Notes: generated by a model from the letters alone, not told the origin. Positions 48,804 to 60,468 are shown, numbered from the stretch's first letter. The stretch: DNA of 64,000 bases from Maribellus maritimus (GCF_022267315.1 NZ_JAIKLE010000001.1:62001-126000), one strand, 5' to 3'. Program-made: numbers and translations.

Positions 48804-49514
48804 ATGTCAGAAGCTATTGTCATAACTCCGGTAAAAGATTCGCTGGAAACAACAAAAAAAACCATTGAAGCCATTTCAAAAGCAAAAGGAGATTTTGAAT
48901 ATTTTGTTTTTAATGATTTTAGTAAACCCGAAACAAAATCATATTTGGAAAAAATAAGGACCAAACTAGGTTTTGAACTAATTCATCTGGAAGATGTCAC
49001 TTCTACTCCTTCGCCAAACTATAAACTGGTGCTTCAAATGGCGCAGAAAAAGGCTTTGGAAAATAATAGTCCTCTAATTATCGTTGAATCAGACGTTGTA
49101 ATTCAAAAAAACACTTTAGACGACTTAATAAAACTCTCCGGGAAACACGAAAAAACTGGTCTTTTCGGAGCCATAACCGTTGACCAATCAGGAAAGTATA
49201 ATTTCCCCTATACCTTTGAGAAAAAGAAAAGTAATCATATAGTTGACACTTCGCACAGTTTAAGTTTCTGTTGTACACTCATTTCAACACCTCTGCTTGA
49301 AAGATTCGATTTTCAAAATCTTTCGCAAAATAAGGACTGGTTTGACGTGTTTATAAGCCGACAATCAAAAAAACTTGGTTTCAAAAACTACCTGGCTAAA
49401 GGATTAGAGGTTTTACACCTTCCTCATTCGAGCCGTCCATGGAAGAATCTCAAATATACGAACCCGGTTTTATATTATCTGAAAAAAATAATTAACAAAC
49501 GCGACCGAATATAG
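48804..49514 (+). CDS. Family 2-like glycosyltransferase
   Basis: A 236-residue protein with a GT-A fold. EAIVITPVKDSLETTKKTIE starts the nucleotide-sugar domain, and IIVESDVVIQKNTLDDLI holds the place of the DxD metal site as ESD. The C-terminal FKNYLAKGLEVLHLPHSSRP resembles the acceptor side of GT2 enzymes. There are no membrane segments. It abuts the LytS-type kinase gene, with no gap, so sugar transfer and a two-component system share one transcript. Donor and acceptor are unknown. Confidence 0.75.
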   Translation: MSEAIVITPVKDSLETTKKTIEAISKAKGDFEYFVFNDFSKPETKSYLEKIRTKLGFELIHLEDVTSTPSPNYKLVLQMAQKKALENNSPLIIVESDVVIQKNTLDDLIKLSGKHEKTGLFGAITVDQSGKYNFPYTFEKKKSNHIVDTSHSLSFCCTLISTPLLERFDFQNLSQNKDWFDVFISRQSKKLGFKNYLAKGLEVLHLPHSSRPWKNLKYTNPVLYYLKKIINKRDRI

Positions 49515-50576
49515 ATGCCAAGGACTGTGTTATATAACCGACTAAAAATTGGAGGCCATGTTATCTTTTGGCTGGCCAGCATTGCATTAATGCTTTCATT
49601 CTTCTATTTTAACGAAAAACGTGTTCATTTTGACCTTGTAACCCTGGCAAAAGCTCTGATTACCAATATTGGATTTGCAGTTGCGGTTTATGTCAATTTA
49701 TATTTCCTAATTCCTAAATTCTTAAAAGAGAAGAATTATATTTTCTACATTTTCTGGCTCATTATTCTTCTCACGCTTTCGAGTCTAATTATCCAATTTT
49801 TACTCCTTTTTCCTTTAAGAAATGCTTTAAACTTTAAAGAGCGCTTTACATCATTCGACGTAAATCTGCACTCAGCTTACTTTTTTGCATCTATGATTTA
49901 TGTGGCGGTTACTTCCTTTCTTAAATTTATAAAAGAGTGGTTTTCACTCCAGGATTTAAACTTTAAACTGGCGAAAATAGAGCAACAAAAACTGGAAGCT
50001 GAATTAAAAACATTAAAAGGCCAGTTGAATCCGCATTTTCTCTTTAATTCTCTTAATAATATTTATTCACTAGCGTTAGTAAAATCGGATAAAGTACCTG
50101 ATTTGATTCTTCAACTGTCTGATTTAATGCGACATATAATTTATGAATCCAAAGAAAAATATATCTCCCTGGAAAAAGAAATAGAATTTGTAAATAATTT
50201 TATCACCCTTCAAAAAATCAGGGTTCCCGAAAATATACAAATCAAGTATAAAATAGAAGGAAAAATACCATCATCAAAAATCGCACCTTTACTATTCGAA
50301 CCATTTATTGACAATGCTTTTAAACATGGATTGCCAGGAAATGAAGGAGAGGACTTTATTGAAATTAAATTTAATTTTGAAAAAGAAGGCATTTTGGATT
50401 TTGCTATTTCCAACAATTTTGAAGAAAGGGAAAACTGGAACCGAAAGAACTCCGGAATCGGAATCAGTAATGTAAAACAAAGACTAAAATTGTTATATCA
50501 TCAAAACGACTATTCATTAACAACAAAAAAAGAAAATCAGATATTCTCAGTACACCTTCAACTAAAACTTAAATAA
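49515..50576 (+). CDS. LytS/YehU-type sensor histidine kinase
   Basis: A 353-residue kinase with four membrane helices in the first 145 residues, a coiled linker, and a HisK_5-type domain with LNPHFLFNSLNNIYSLALVK whose His is the phosphorylation site. The ATPase domain has LLFEPFIDNAFKHG (N-box) and a short GIGISNVKQRL (G-box). It starts directly after the glycosyltransferase stop and is one base before the LytTR regulator gene. No large sensor domain is present, so the membrane helices or a partner must sense the signal. Confidence 0.9.
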   Translation: MPRTVLYNRLKIGGHVIFWLASIALMLSFFYFNEKRVHFDLVTLAKALITNIGFAVAVYVNLYFLIPKFLKEKNYIFYIFWLIILLTLSSLIIQFLLLFPLRNALNFKERFTSFDVNLHSAYFFASMIYVAVTSFLKFIKEWFSLQDLNFKLAKIEQQKLEAELKTLKGQLNPHFLFNSLNNIYSLALVKSDKVPDLILQLSDLMRHIIYESKEKYISLEKEIEFVNNFITLQKIRVPENIQIKYKIEGKIPSSKIAPLLFEPFIDNAFKHGLPGNEGEDFIEIKFNFEKEGILDFAISNNFEERENWNRKNSGIGISNVKQRLKLLYHQNDYSLTTKKENQIFSVHLQLKLK

Positions 50577-50577
50577 A

Positions 50578-51303
50578 ATGGAAATTAAGGCACTAATAAT
50601 CGATGATGAACCATTGGCGCAGAATGTTATCAAACAATATGCGAAAAAGCTTCCCTCCCTAAAAATTGAAGGAACTTGTAATGATGCAATCTGTGCTCAT
50701 CAAGCATTACAGGAAAAAGAGATTGACCTTATTTTCTTGGATATAAATATGCCGAAGCTTTCAGGAATTTCATTTTTACGTAACTTAAAAGATGCTCCGC
50801 TCGTGATTTTCACCACTGCATACTCGGAATATGCTTTGGAAGGTTTTGAACTCGATGCTATTGACTACCTGAAAAAACCATTCTCTTTTGACCGTTTTTG
50901 TAAATCTATTTTTAAGGCTGAAGAACTGTTGCAACTGAAACGGGAAGCAGCGAGTTCTCATCACATTGAAAAAAAGGACAACAACGATTTTCTATTTATA
51001 AAATCGAATAAAAAGACCATCAAGGTTAACTATACTGATATTCTGTACATAGAGGGTTTGGGAGACTATATTCGAATCCATTTAACCGACCAAAAAATAG
51101 TCACCAACCTTTCCATGAAAAAAATAATTGAACTGCTCCCTGAAAAACAATTTTACAGAACGCATAAATCATTTATCATTTCATTATCAAAAATAGATTT
51201 GGTTGAAGGGAACATGGTCGTTATCAACAAAACAAAACTTCCAATCGGGAATAGCTACCGACAAGAGTTCTTAAACTATATAAATACATTTCTTGCTGAA
51301 TAA
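50578..51303 (+). CDS. LytTR-family response regulator
   Basis: A 241-residue regulator. The receiver domain (1-120) has IIDDEPLAQN, the phospho-acceptor in LIFLDINMPKLSG near 55, and LKKPFSF. The LytTR DNA-binding domain (about 138-241) has FIKSNKKTIKVNYTDILYIE, FYRTHKSFIISLSKID and LPIGNSYRQEF. It is the partner of the kinase one base upstream. Its targets are probably elsewhere; none is recognised nearby. Confidence 0.93.
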   Translation: MEIKALIIDDEPLAQNVIKQYAKKLPSLKIEGTCNDAICAHQALQEKEIDLIFLDINMPKLSGISFLRNLKDAPLVIFTTAYSEYALEGFELDAIDYLKKPFSFDRFCKSIFKAEELLQLKREAASSHHIEKKDNNDFLFIKSNKKTIKVNYTDILYIEGLGDYIRIHLTDQKIVTNLSMKKIIELLPEKQFYRTHKSFIISLSKIDLVEGNMVVINKTKLPIGNSYRQEFLNYINTFLAE

Positions 51304-52044
51304 TTAGCCCCAGAATCCCTGCAGCTTCAAAAAGCCCAGCATCTTCTCCGAAAAGAATTCATTATCAGCCTTTTTATAGCGAATATCCGTAAAAACCTGC
51401 GCTAATGTCTCTTTTTTATTCTCTTTGATAAATTGTATTGACGTTTCTAAGTTCTCTTTAAATGAATAGAGCTCATCAATCATTTCCTTTGGATAATCCT
51501 CATATTTCTCGTTATGTAAAATACCTTCAAGAGGAATACGATCTGTTAAACCCGGTTGCTCATCGGGGTATCCCAATGCAACTGTAGTAACCGGAAACGT
51601 CAATTTAGGTAATTCCAATACTTCACTAATCTCCTGTGCATTATAAGTTGTTGTACCAAGATAACAAATCCCCAGTCCTTTGTTCTCAGCTGCAATACAA
51701 ACATTTTGAGCAAACAGCAAAGCATCAATAGCAGCAGTAAAAAACGACAAAAAATTATTGTAGCCGGGTTGTGCATCCCGATACTCACACCATTTTACAA
51801 AACGATTAAAATCCGCTATAAATGTTAAAAGCACAGGAGCTTGTTTTGCAACAGGCTGATTAAAATGAAAAGGAGCAAGCTTCTCCTTTTGAGTTTTATC
51901 CTTAGTAAGCACAACACTGTACAATTGCATATTTCCTGTAGTAGATGCCCTTGTGCCAGAGTAAATAATCGATTTTAAAAGTTCATCCTCAATAGCATTT
52001 TCTTTGAACTTTCTAATTGTAACATGTTTGTTTAACAATTCCAT
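51304..52044 (-). CDS. Nitroreductase family FMN oxidoreductase
   Basis: A 246-residue NfsA/FRP-like protein: LNKHVTIRKFKENAI at the N-terminus, SGTRASTTGNMQLY, and the central ALLFAQNVCIAAENKGLGIC then YLGT. These bind FMN at the dimer interface. Substrates could be quinones, nitro compounds or flavins. It is convergent with the LytTR gene, their stops being adjacent, and it lies upstream of the SprB giant on the same strand but is separated by a terminator after the giant. Confidence 0.88.
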   Translation of the reverse strand: MELLNKHVTIRKFKENAIEDELLKSIIYSGTRASTTGNMQLYSVVLTKDKTQKEKLAPFHFNQPVAKQAPVLLTFIADFNRFVKWCEYRDAQPGYNNFLSFFTAAIDALLFAQNVCIAAENKGLGICYLGTTTYNAQEISEVLELPKLTFPVTTVALGYPDEQPGLTDRIPLEGILHNEKYEDYPKEMIDELYSFKENLETSIQFIKENKKETLAQVFTDIRYKKADNEFFSEKMLGFLKLQGFWG

Positions 52045-52066
52045 TTTTTCTTTTCTATATAAAATA

Positions 52067-52096
52067 AAAAAGGGAAGCTAAAAGCTTCCCCTTTTT
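52067..52096. terminator. Bidirectional terminator between the SprB giant and nitroreductase genes
   Basis: GGGAAGCT (52072-52079) and AGCTTCCC (52083-52090) form the stem, with A5 before and T5 after, giving a T-tail in both directions. It closes the giant gene ending at 52114. Confidence 0.85.
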
Positions 52097-52113
52097 AATC
52101 AATCAATTCGGTA

Positions 52114-55100
52114 TTACCTTTTAATCATCGTTTTGGTTTGAGTATTTCCTTCTTCAGTAAACATTCTGATTAAGTAAACACCGCTTACCAATTTAGCAGT
52201 ACGGATTTCATGACTTGGATATTCAATATCCATAACTCTTTGACCGGCAATATTACTAATAATTACTCTCGTCAATTTATCGTTATTGTCTATAGTAATC
52301 CTGTCATCAAATGGATTAGGATAAACCTTAAATTCTATAGTTCCTCCAGTAATAGGTCCTTCTATACCAGTCTCAGTAAGATCAACTACGTCATCTTCCA
52401 TTCTTGGTTCAATATAGAAAGCATCGCTCATTCCGTTCACGATACCTGTTACATCGTAGAAGTGACCTTCAACCGGTACAGACATGTACAACACAGTATC
52501 AACTGTAACAACAATTGTTTCTTCTGTGTACGCAGTCCATATTCCTGTTTCAGAATCAGCAGCGTTCGCACGAACACCATGTACATATACCAATACACTT
52601 TCGTACATTTCATCAGCTACATCTTCCGGTAACACTTCAATAGCTTCAACAGTTAATGTGGCAGCTACTACCTCAACAGTAGCATCAGTAATGGCAGTTA
52701 CTCCATCTACTTCAGCAACAAGACCTGTAACAGCAACACCATCACCAACAGCGACAACGCTATCAGAAACAATTAAAATACCACTCCAAGCAGCGTTATC
52801 ATCCTGTACGTAGAATTCTCCGTCACCAATAGCAGAAACAGTACCCGAAATTTTAACAACTTCGTCAACATATTCTGAAGCAGCTGCTTCGCTCTGTACC
52901 TCAGCTATTGTCATTTCACAAATTGCTTCGACCATTTCTACAACTTCACATCCGTGACTGTCTACAATTTTAACTTCTGAAACTCCGGACGCCAAAGTAG
53001 CAGTCATTCCTTCCATCGCGACATCGTTTACATACAATGTGTACGGTGCTGAACCTCCATCAGGTACAACTTCGATTGGTGTTTCACAATCAACTGTTTC
53101 ACCGATAGTTAAGTCATCGATTTCAAGTTCAGATGTAACTGGGTCGAACGTGAATATACTTTCTTCAGATTCACATCCATAATCGTCTTGAACTTTAACA
53201 GAATAATGGTGATCGTCTGTACCTTCTCCATCAAATTCGAAAATATCGTTAACATCAACTGAACCTAAGAACCATTCAGCATCTGTTCCTTCGTTGTAAA
53301 CGATCCATTCATCATCATCATCTCCGTCCAATATCTCCTGATAAAGAACGCGATATTCACGACCTTCTTCACCTGTCACACTGATACTAACAGCTGGCAT
53401 ATCATCTCCGTAACAATATTTACGATCCATTGCCACCTCAATAGAGTCCGGGCTGTCGATGTATCTTTCAACTTCAGTTCTACAGTCGTTATTATCTAAA
53501 GCAACAACTTTATAAGTATGACCAGCTTGTACTACGTGAGATGGATTATCGGTCCAGTTACGAACCAAAGCTCCGTCACGGTATACTTGGTATTCAAATG
53601 GAGCTACCCCTCCACTTACAGTAATTATATCAACAATTCCTGATAAATCATTATGACAAACAAATGCGTCTTGCTGAACAACAAGGTCAATCTTGAACTC
53701 TTCAGGTTGTCCTACATATATACTGTCAATGAAAGTCGGACATCCAGATGCATCAATTGCATATACAGCGTATTTATTAACAGCTGGATCTATTTCGCTC
53801 GCACTTTTAAGAGCTGACGATTCGTTTTTATTATTGTAATAACCAGTTGTACTAGCTAAAAGACCTTCTAACATATAAGCGCCTTCTTGCATTGTATAGT
53901 CATCCGGAGAATAAAGCGTATCAACAACTGTAGTTCCGTCCCATGCCAAACCTACAACATTAAAACTCCATGGTCCGCCATTTCCACCTTCAACATCATA
54001 AACGGTGATTGTACCTGACGGTTCGTTGAAACAATCAGCTGCTTCTGACCATACGTCTTCAGCTACAACCGGAATCAGGTCTGCACCAACGCTCACACGG
54101 TGTTGATCCATTTCTTCACCTTGTAAATTCAACTCACCACCTACAACATCACAACCATTTGCATCTTTAACCCACGCAATATACGTTCCTGCAGGAATAT
54201 CAGTAAATACAGGGCTCAACTGCCATACATCAGCTTCTGAATCCGGCATATTCTGGTAAGGATGTTCCGGATCCGGAGTTACCTGAGATTTGGTATAAGC
54301 AAACATATAAGGCTCGGTACCTCCTGTTACATGAATCTCGAATGATGCAGTGCTGTCGCTTAAACAAACGATATCAGTTAACAATTCGGTATCAGTAATC
54401 ATCAAACTATCAGGTTGACGTATTTGCCATGATTCTGCAGCCTGACATTTAGATAATGTATAACCGGCATCGTCACGTATATACAAAGTATGATGTCCAT
54501 ACGCCAAAGTATCGAAAGTAAACTCAGTAGCAAAACTATCTTGTCCGTTAATATCTAACGGTAACCAATTATCTTCATCAACAGCTGGATTTTCTGAATT
54601 AACCAATTGGAACTGATAACCTTCAGTACCATTTCCTCCTTCAACATTAGTAATAATGAATTTACCGTTGTTTTTTCCATAACAAGTTACGTCTTCTACG
54701 TCAACAGTATAAGTAAATGGTGATGCTTCACTGATTACAACAGTAAATGAGTCGATACATGCTGTTGTTTTGATTTCAGGATCTTCTGAATCCCATACCT
54801 GACCAGGAACATTCTGAACATATACCCAATGCGTTCCGAACCCAACACCGTCAAATGTATACACGCTGTCGTTATTAGCATCGGACATCCAGTTTCCGTC
54901 ATTTAATTTATATTCATAATCCATTCCGGCCCATCCACCTGCGTTAACAGTTACTTCAATAGAACCATCTTCTTCTTCACAGTCGCTTGGGTCTGTTGGC
55001 ATAGCAGTAACATCCCAAACATCCGGCTCTTCAATGGTTACGATAGCAGGACCAAAAGCGCAACTTTCATCAGCAGCATAAACATATATTTCATATTCGC

Positions 55101-58100
55101 CAGCAGCAACCTGGAAAGTTCTCTGATTTACATCATCAGGGAAAGTATATGTTCCGTAGCTTGTACCTTCTGAGTCTGTGTTGTTAATAACAACCCGGTA
55201 GCTTTTTCCGTCTTCTTCATAATCAGGATCTGAACCACCTACTCCATAAGTACCACCAGTTCCACCAGCAATTATAATCGTAATTTCGCCATCTTCTTCA
55301 CCAGCACAACTTACATACAGTGAATCAAATGTCACAACAAGTGGGTCGGGTGTTTCCACAACTACAATTACCTCGTCTGCCGGACATTCATGAGTATCTG
55401 TTACCGATACAGTATACGTACCAGCTTCCAGCCCTGTAAATAACGGAGTAGTTTGTTCAACATCGTCAGCCAAATTACCTCCAGACAAAGTATAAGTATA
55501 TGTTTCATTTCCTCCGGTTACATAGTCTGCCAGGTCAATTTCACCATCAGCAGCTTCGTAACAGGAAACAGGTGTTACATCATAATCGCTAATCGCAATT
55601 TCTTCATAACCTGTAACTTCAATTTCGTATGGTCCGGCTATTGTACCACATGAGTCTATTACTCCAATATAGTATTTGCCTTTTTGCAACTGAATAGTTA
55701 CTGTACTATCGTTAGCAGCATCTTCATTATAGAAATCATTCCATAAAATTGTAGCACCTGTGTTAAATATATTGTTATTTTTTACTGCATATTTATACCG
55801 GGTACCATCAGCGAAAGGACTTCCACCAGTCATTTTTAAGGTAACTTGTCCGTCCCACCACGTATAGCAAGTAGCGTTTTCCTGAGTTTGTTCTACTAAC
55901 TCAAGTTCTTCGCCTTCTTCTATCGTAATCATTACCGGCTCGGAAGCACACATTTCAGGATCTTCTACTACTATATAATAAGTACCTGCTCCAAATTTAT
56001 CAGGAGTAGCCTCAAAACCAGCATTTTCAGGTACAAATGTTGCAGCACCTGTCATATCTTCATTGTCAGCAATATAGTAGGTATATTCGTGAGTATCGTA
56101 ATATTCATGAGCTTCCTGATCGATAACTACAGTCAACTCTTCTGTACCTGCGTTACAATAGATGTAATTGTCATCATCTTCATCGTAAACACTAATAAGA
56201 ATCTGATCTACAGAATCTACAGCAAAAGGCTCGCTTGTAATGATACATCCTAAAGAGTCTTTTACTCTTATCACGTGCATATCTTCATCTTCTCCTTCTG
56301 TTACAGCAAAATTAGGATTCGTTACCCAATCAGGAGAGTTATCTAATGCATATTCATAATAAGGCTCTCCATTTGCATCATGGAATGGCCAACCACCACC
56401 AGCAAAAACAGTAGCATTACCATCATTTCCTCCAGGACATGACGGAGAAACGATTCTACCAACATTAGCATCTAAACCAACAGCTGGTTCAGTTACCGAA
56501 ACAGGCTGAGATATAACGCATGCGTCAGGATTATCGGCATCCATTACATATACTGTAGTATCGCACGCTGGTAAATCTTCAAAAACAGGAGATGTTTGCC
56601 AGTCAGAAGCTACTAATGGATCAGCATCCGGTTCCAAACTGAACAGGTAGTTATCTGCGCCGCTGTAACTATAAACTGTAATTTTCCCTGTATATGATCC
56701 TTTACAAACAACCGCATCAACTTTTACGTCGTAAGAAATCTCTTCAGGATCCATTAAAGGAACAATATTTTTATTCAGGTTGCTTTCGTTTTTATAATCG
56801 AACTCGCAACCGTCAGCATTTGTTAATACAACGCTGTAATAGTTTGGCGCTAAATTTTCTACAATACCACCTACTACATCATCACTTCCCAGAGAATTAC
56901 CTTGCGGATCGAAAACCTCAAAAGTATATCCCGAAAGATCAGCTTCGGTTAAAGTATCGTTTCCTGCCGGATCAACCATCCAAACATAATCTACCCAAAT
57001 GGCTCCGTCAGGAGTTTCATCATTACATGCAACATCGTCATAGTCAACATGGAATGCTGTTTCATAAGGTTCAGTAACAGTAAGCGATATCGTTTGGATA
57101 CAAGCACTGTCCATCACAGTAACAACATAAGGACCAGCAGTTAATTCGTCAGCCAATACCAAACCATTACTAGAAACCGGCACATTCTGGATTGGTCCGC
57201 CATTCACAGAAACTTTGTAAAAATCTGGTCCGGCATTTTCATCCTCAAAAGGAATCCCACCACTTAAAGTGCTTATTTCGATAACGCCATCGTTTCCTCC
57301 GTTACAAGTAACATTATTTTCAACATATGCATTAGCACCAATTGGAAAAGGTTCGAAAATCGTGGCTAGCTCCCAAGATTCATCAATTGTTTCATTGTCA
57401 TTGAAATCAAACAAATCAACACAACCATTATCATCCTGGACAGCAATAAAATACATCCCTGCCGGACGTTGAATTTTTGGTGTGTTAAATGTATAAGGTT
57501 CCAAAACGGTTTCATCTCCACCACCAACTACATATGCTAAACCAACTTCCATTATCTCCTCCTGTGGAATAACAATATAACTATAATTGCCGCTTCCGCC
57601 ATCAACATTTACAAACTGTATCGCACCGTTACCACCATTACAAGCGGCAGGAGTTTCAACATATTCAAAAGTTACTGGTTCAGGATCTGCAATAGTATAA
57701 TGCTTAACCAATGATACACAACCGTTCTCATCTTTTACGACCACATAGTTGTCTCCGGGAGCAGAATTACCTACATTCTCAGCAGAAAAATCTGCTTCAG
57801 CCATAGAATTAAAGGCGTATTCAAAACCTGCAGGCTCAACAGTAACATTTACCGGATCGCCAGAACACATTGATTCAGCGTCGGGTGTTACAGTAATAGT
57901 TCTTAAATCCTGAGTTACCGAAACAGTTAAATCTCCGTCAGTGTAAGCACCTGTTAAAACTTGTTCTGAACCTCCTGCAGCATAAAGATATTCGCTTTTT
58001 GCTTCAACCCATTCCAATGTTGTGGCAAAATCAAAAGCTGTATTGTACCCGAAATTCCTTACTTTGAATTGGAGTAAACCTATAACAGTTGTTTCTTTAC

Positions 58101-58497
58101 CATTAATAAGATGCGTTGCATCATTAGGAATATCGGTTGGAGTTGTCGACGACCAGGTAAACTTCAATGTATCTACACTGGTACCTGCGATTTTTTCAAC
58201 CATCAAACCTGAAAGTTGCGTAGACACATCCGTGTCTAATGTAAAATCAACAAAATCGAAAATGTCACCCTGATAAGTCAGGTACACTTCCATTTCCTTA
58301 ATTTTTACGAAATCGCGTACTGAAACTTCAACGTCATAAAGGTTATCCAGACTATAACAAGCCGTGACCCCTTGTTCCGCATAAGTTTCCAGTGTTGTCT
58401 GAGGTTCGCCGTCTACCGCCATAACCCCACGAGGTGTCAGTAATACCAACATCCCCAACAGCACTGTACTAATAAGCTGAGTAAATGTTTTTCTCAT
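52114..58497 (-). CDS. Giant SprB-repeat protein with T9SS sorting domain
   Basis: A 2127-residue protein. Residues 1-27 are a signal peptide. About 30-200 resembles a cohesin-like domain (VEVSVRDFVKIKEMEVYLTY). About 240-1830 holds roughly 14 SprB-type repeats of 80-130 residues. About 1860-1980 is an OB-fold-like DUF5689-type domain (VVKISGTVSAIGDGEFYVQ). The last 75 residues are a type A T9SS sorting domain (VYPNPFDDRITIDNN ... KTMIKR). SprB proteins are surface adhesins moved by the gliding motor in Flavobacteria; whether this organism glides is not shown. The promoter is strong and well spaced, so expression is probably high. Confidence 0.92.
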   Translation of the reverse strand: MRKTFTQLISTVLLGMLVLLTPRGVMAVDGEPQTTLETYAEQGVTACYSLDNLYDVEVSVRDFVKIKEMEVYLTYQGDIFDFVDFTLDTDVSTQLSGLMVEKIAGTSVDTLKFTWSSTTPTDIPNDATHLINGKETTVIGLLQFKVRNFGYNTAFDFATTLEWVEAKSEYLYAAGGSEQVLTGAYTDGDLTVSVTQDLRTITVTPDAESMCSGDPVNVTVEPAGFEYAFNSMAEADFSAENVGNSAPGDNYVVVKDENGCVSLVKHYTIADPEPVTFEYVETPAACNGGNGAIQFVNVDGGSGNYSYIVIPQEEIMEVGLAYVVGGGDETVLEPYTFNTPKIQRPAGMYFIAVQDDNGCVDLFDFNDNETIDESWELATIFEPFPIGANAYVENNVTCNGGNDGVIEISTLSGGIPFEDENAGPDFYKVSVNGGPIQNVPVSSNGLVLADELTAGPYVVTVMDSACIQTISLTVTEPYETAFHVDYDDVACNDETPDGAIWVDYVWMVDPAGNDTLTEADLSGYTFEVFDPQGNSLGSDDVVGGIVENLAPNYYSVVLTNADGCEFDYKNESNLNKNIVPLMDPEEISYDVKVDAVVCKGSYTGKITVYSYSGADNYLFSLEPDADPLVASDWQTSPVFEDLPACDTTVYVMDADNPDACVISQPVSVTEPAVGLDANVGRIVSPSCPGGNDGNATVFAGGGWPFHDANGEPYYEYALDNSPDWVTNPNFAVTEGEDEDMHVIRVKDSLGCIITSEPFAVDSVDQILISVYDEDDDNYIYCNAGTEELTVVIDQEAHEYYDTHEYTYYIADNEDMTGAATFVPENAGFEATPDKFGAGTYYIVVEDPEMCASEPVMITIEEGEELELVEQTQENATCYTWWDGQVTLKMTGGSPFADGTRYKYAVKNNNIFNTGATILWNDFYNEDAANDSTVTIQLQKGKYYIGVIDSCGTIAGPYEIEVTGYEEIAISDYDVTPVSCYEAADGEIDLADYVTGGNETYTYTLSGGNLADDVEQTTPLFTGLEAGTYTVSVTDTHECPADEVIVVVETPDPLVVTFDSLYVSCAGEEDGEITIIIAGGTGGTYGVGGSDPDYEEDGKSYRVVINNTDSEGTSYGTYTFPDDVNQRTFQVAAGEYEIYVYAADESCAFGPAIVTIEEPDVWDVTAMPTDPSDCEEEDGSIEVTVNAGGWAGMDYEYKLNDGNWMSDANNDSVYTFDGVGFGTHWVYVQNVPGQVWDSEDPEIKTTACIDSFTVVISEASPFTYTVDVEDVTCYGKNNGKFIITNVEGGNGTEGYQFQLVNSENPAVDEDNWLPLDINGQDSFATEFTFDTLAYGHHTLYIRDDAGYTLSKCQAAESWQIRQPDSLMITDTELLTDIVCLSDSTASFEIHVTGGTEPYMFAYTKSQVTPDPEHPYQNMPDSEADVWQLSPVFTDIPAGTYIAWVKDANGCDVVGGELNLQGEEMDQHRVSVGADLIPVVAEDVWSEAADCFNEPSGTITVYDVEGGNGGPWSFNVVGLAWDGTTVVDTLYSPDDYTMQEGAYMLEGLLASTTGYYNNKNESSALKSASEIDPAVNKYAVYAIDASGCPTFIDSIYVGQPEEFKIDLVVQQDAFVCHNDLSGIVDIITVSGGVAPFEYQVYRDGALVRNWTDNPSHVVQAGHTYKVVALDNNDCRTEVERYIDSPDSIEVAMDRKYCYGDDMPAVSISVTGEEGREYRVLYQEILDGDDDDEWIVYNEGTDAEWFLGSVDVNDIFEFDGEGTDDHHYSVKVQDDYGCESEESIFTFDPVTSELEIDDLTIGETVDCETPIEVVPDGGSAPYTLYVNDVAMEGMTATLASGVSEVKIVDSHGCEVVEMVEAICEMTIAEVQSEAAASEYVDEVVKISGTVSAIGDGEFYVQDDNAAWSGILIVSDSVVAVGDGVAVTGLVAEVDGVTAITDATVEVVAATLTVEAIEVLPEDVADEMYESVLVYVHGVRANAADSETGIWTAYTEETIVVTVDTVLYMSVPVEGHFYDVTGIVNGMSDAFYIEPRMEDDVVDLTETGIEGPITGGTIEFKVYPNPFDDRITIDNNDKLTRVIISNIAGQRVMDIEYPSHEIRTAKLVSGVYLIRMFTEEGNTQTKTMIKR
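53020..57700 (-). repeat. About 14 SprB-type repeats in the giant protein gene
   Basis: Each unit starts near V-x-C-x-G/x-x-x-D-G-x-I and has a later GG-x-x-P/Y-Y-x-Y/F turn, for example TPVSCYEAADGEIDLADYV and EDVTCYGKNNGKFIITNVEG. The period varies (about 80-130 residues), and units are diverged, unlike the strict 36-residue TSP3 period of the other giant. Count is by eye. Confidence 0.8.
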
Positions 58498-58880
58498 AGC
58501 ATTTCTTTTTAAAATTGAACTTAATTGATTGATTGTGATTTAATTTATTTAATTCTTTATATCAATTCCACACCAATAGTGTCTTTTTCGTTTTTTACTA
58601 AACTCTACAAACGTATAAAATTTATCAGCAATGTACAAACTAAATGTTGCATAAAATAGAATATTTTAACACCTGTTATACATAGCCCTTTCATTAAAGA
58701 ACATTAAGGTTTGAACGATTTTAAGTGCTACTTTAATTCAAGGTCAGCCTAATTTTTAATAATTCTACAATTTTAAATTTATTTTTTGAATTTTCTGCAA
58801 TAAATTCTTTTTTTTTTCGCTATTACATCAAAGTTTAAGCGCTGATTTCATATTTTTTAATTGTAATTCAAGTGAAAATT
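58498..58880 (-). promoter_or_regulatory. Upstream region and promoter of the SprB giant gene
   Basis: On the minus strand TTTG (58636-58639) is 20 bases upstream of TACGTTTG (58608-58615). The start would be near 58602, leaving a leader of about 105 bases before the ATG at 58497. The remaining 230 bases to 58880 are AT-rich with a long T-run and no gene. Confidence 0.75.
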
Positions 58881-59081
58881 ATGCTTCTAAAATCATTCAA
58901 ATTTGTAGCTGGCAAAAAAACATCTGTTTTTAAACAAATAAAAAATAATCATTCTAAATTATTTCTAGTTATTGTTTTACCCTTGTTTTTCTTTTTTATT
59001 TCGTGCAAAACATGTAAATGCCCCGCTTATACCCAAATTCAGACTCAAATTGATAAACCGGGATGTGTACCGACGAGTTAA
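58881..59081 (+). CDS. Small Cys-rich lipoprotein with CKTCKCPAY motif
   Basis: From ATG 58881 the product has 66 residues; a GTG three codons upstream is the alternative start. A long basic N-region leads to a hydrophobic core (LFLVIVLPLFFFFIS) and a lipobox Cys followed by KTCKCPAYTQ, then a Pro/Cys-containing tail ending PGCVPTS. Very short Bacteroidota lipoproteins with CK-x-CKCPAY are known to me as a recurring type of unknown role. The unusually long N-region is odd. It has no operon partner; gapA is 329 bases downstream. Confidence 0.65.
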   Translation: MLLKSFKFVAGKKTSVFKQIKNNHSKLFLVIVLPLFFFFISCKTCKCPAYTQIQTQIDKPGCVPTS

Positions 59082-60412
<1,331 letters not shown>

Positions 60413-60438
60413 ATCAAAAAATTGATTTATATAAATTC

Positions 60439-60468
60439 AAAAAGGGTGTCTTACAAGACATCCTTTTT
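60439..60468. terminator. Bidirectional terminator between gapA and the permease gene
   Basis: AAAAAGGGTGTCTT (60439-60452) pairs with AAGACATCCTTTTT (60455-60468), with one G-U pair and a small loop, followed by TTGTTTTT. The A-run gives a T-tail on the minus strand too, serving the convergent permease gene. Confidence 0.88.
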
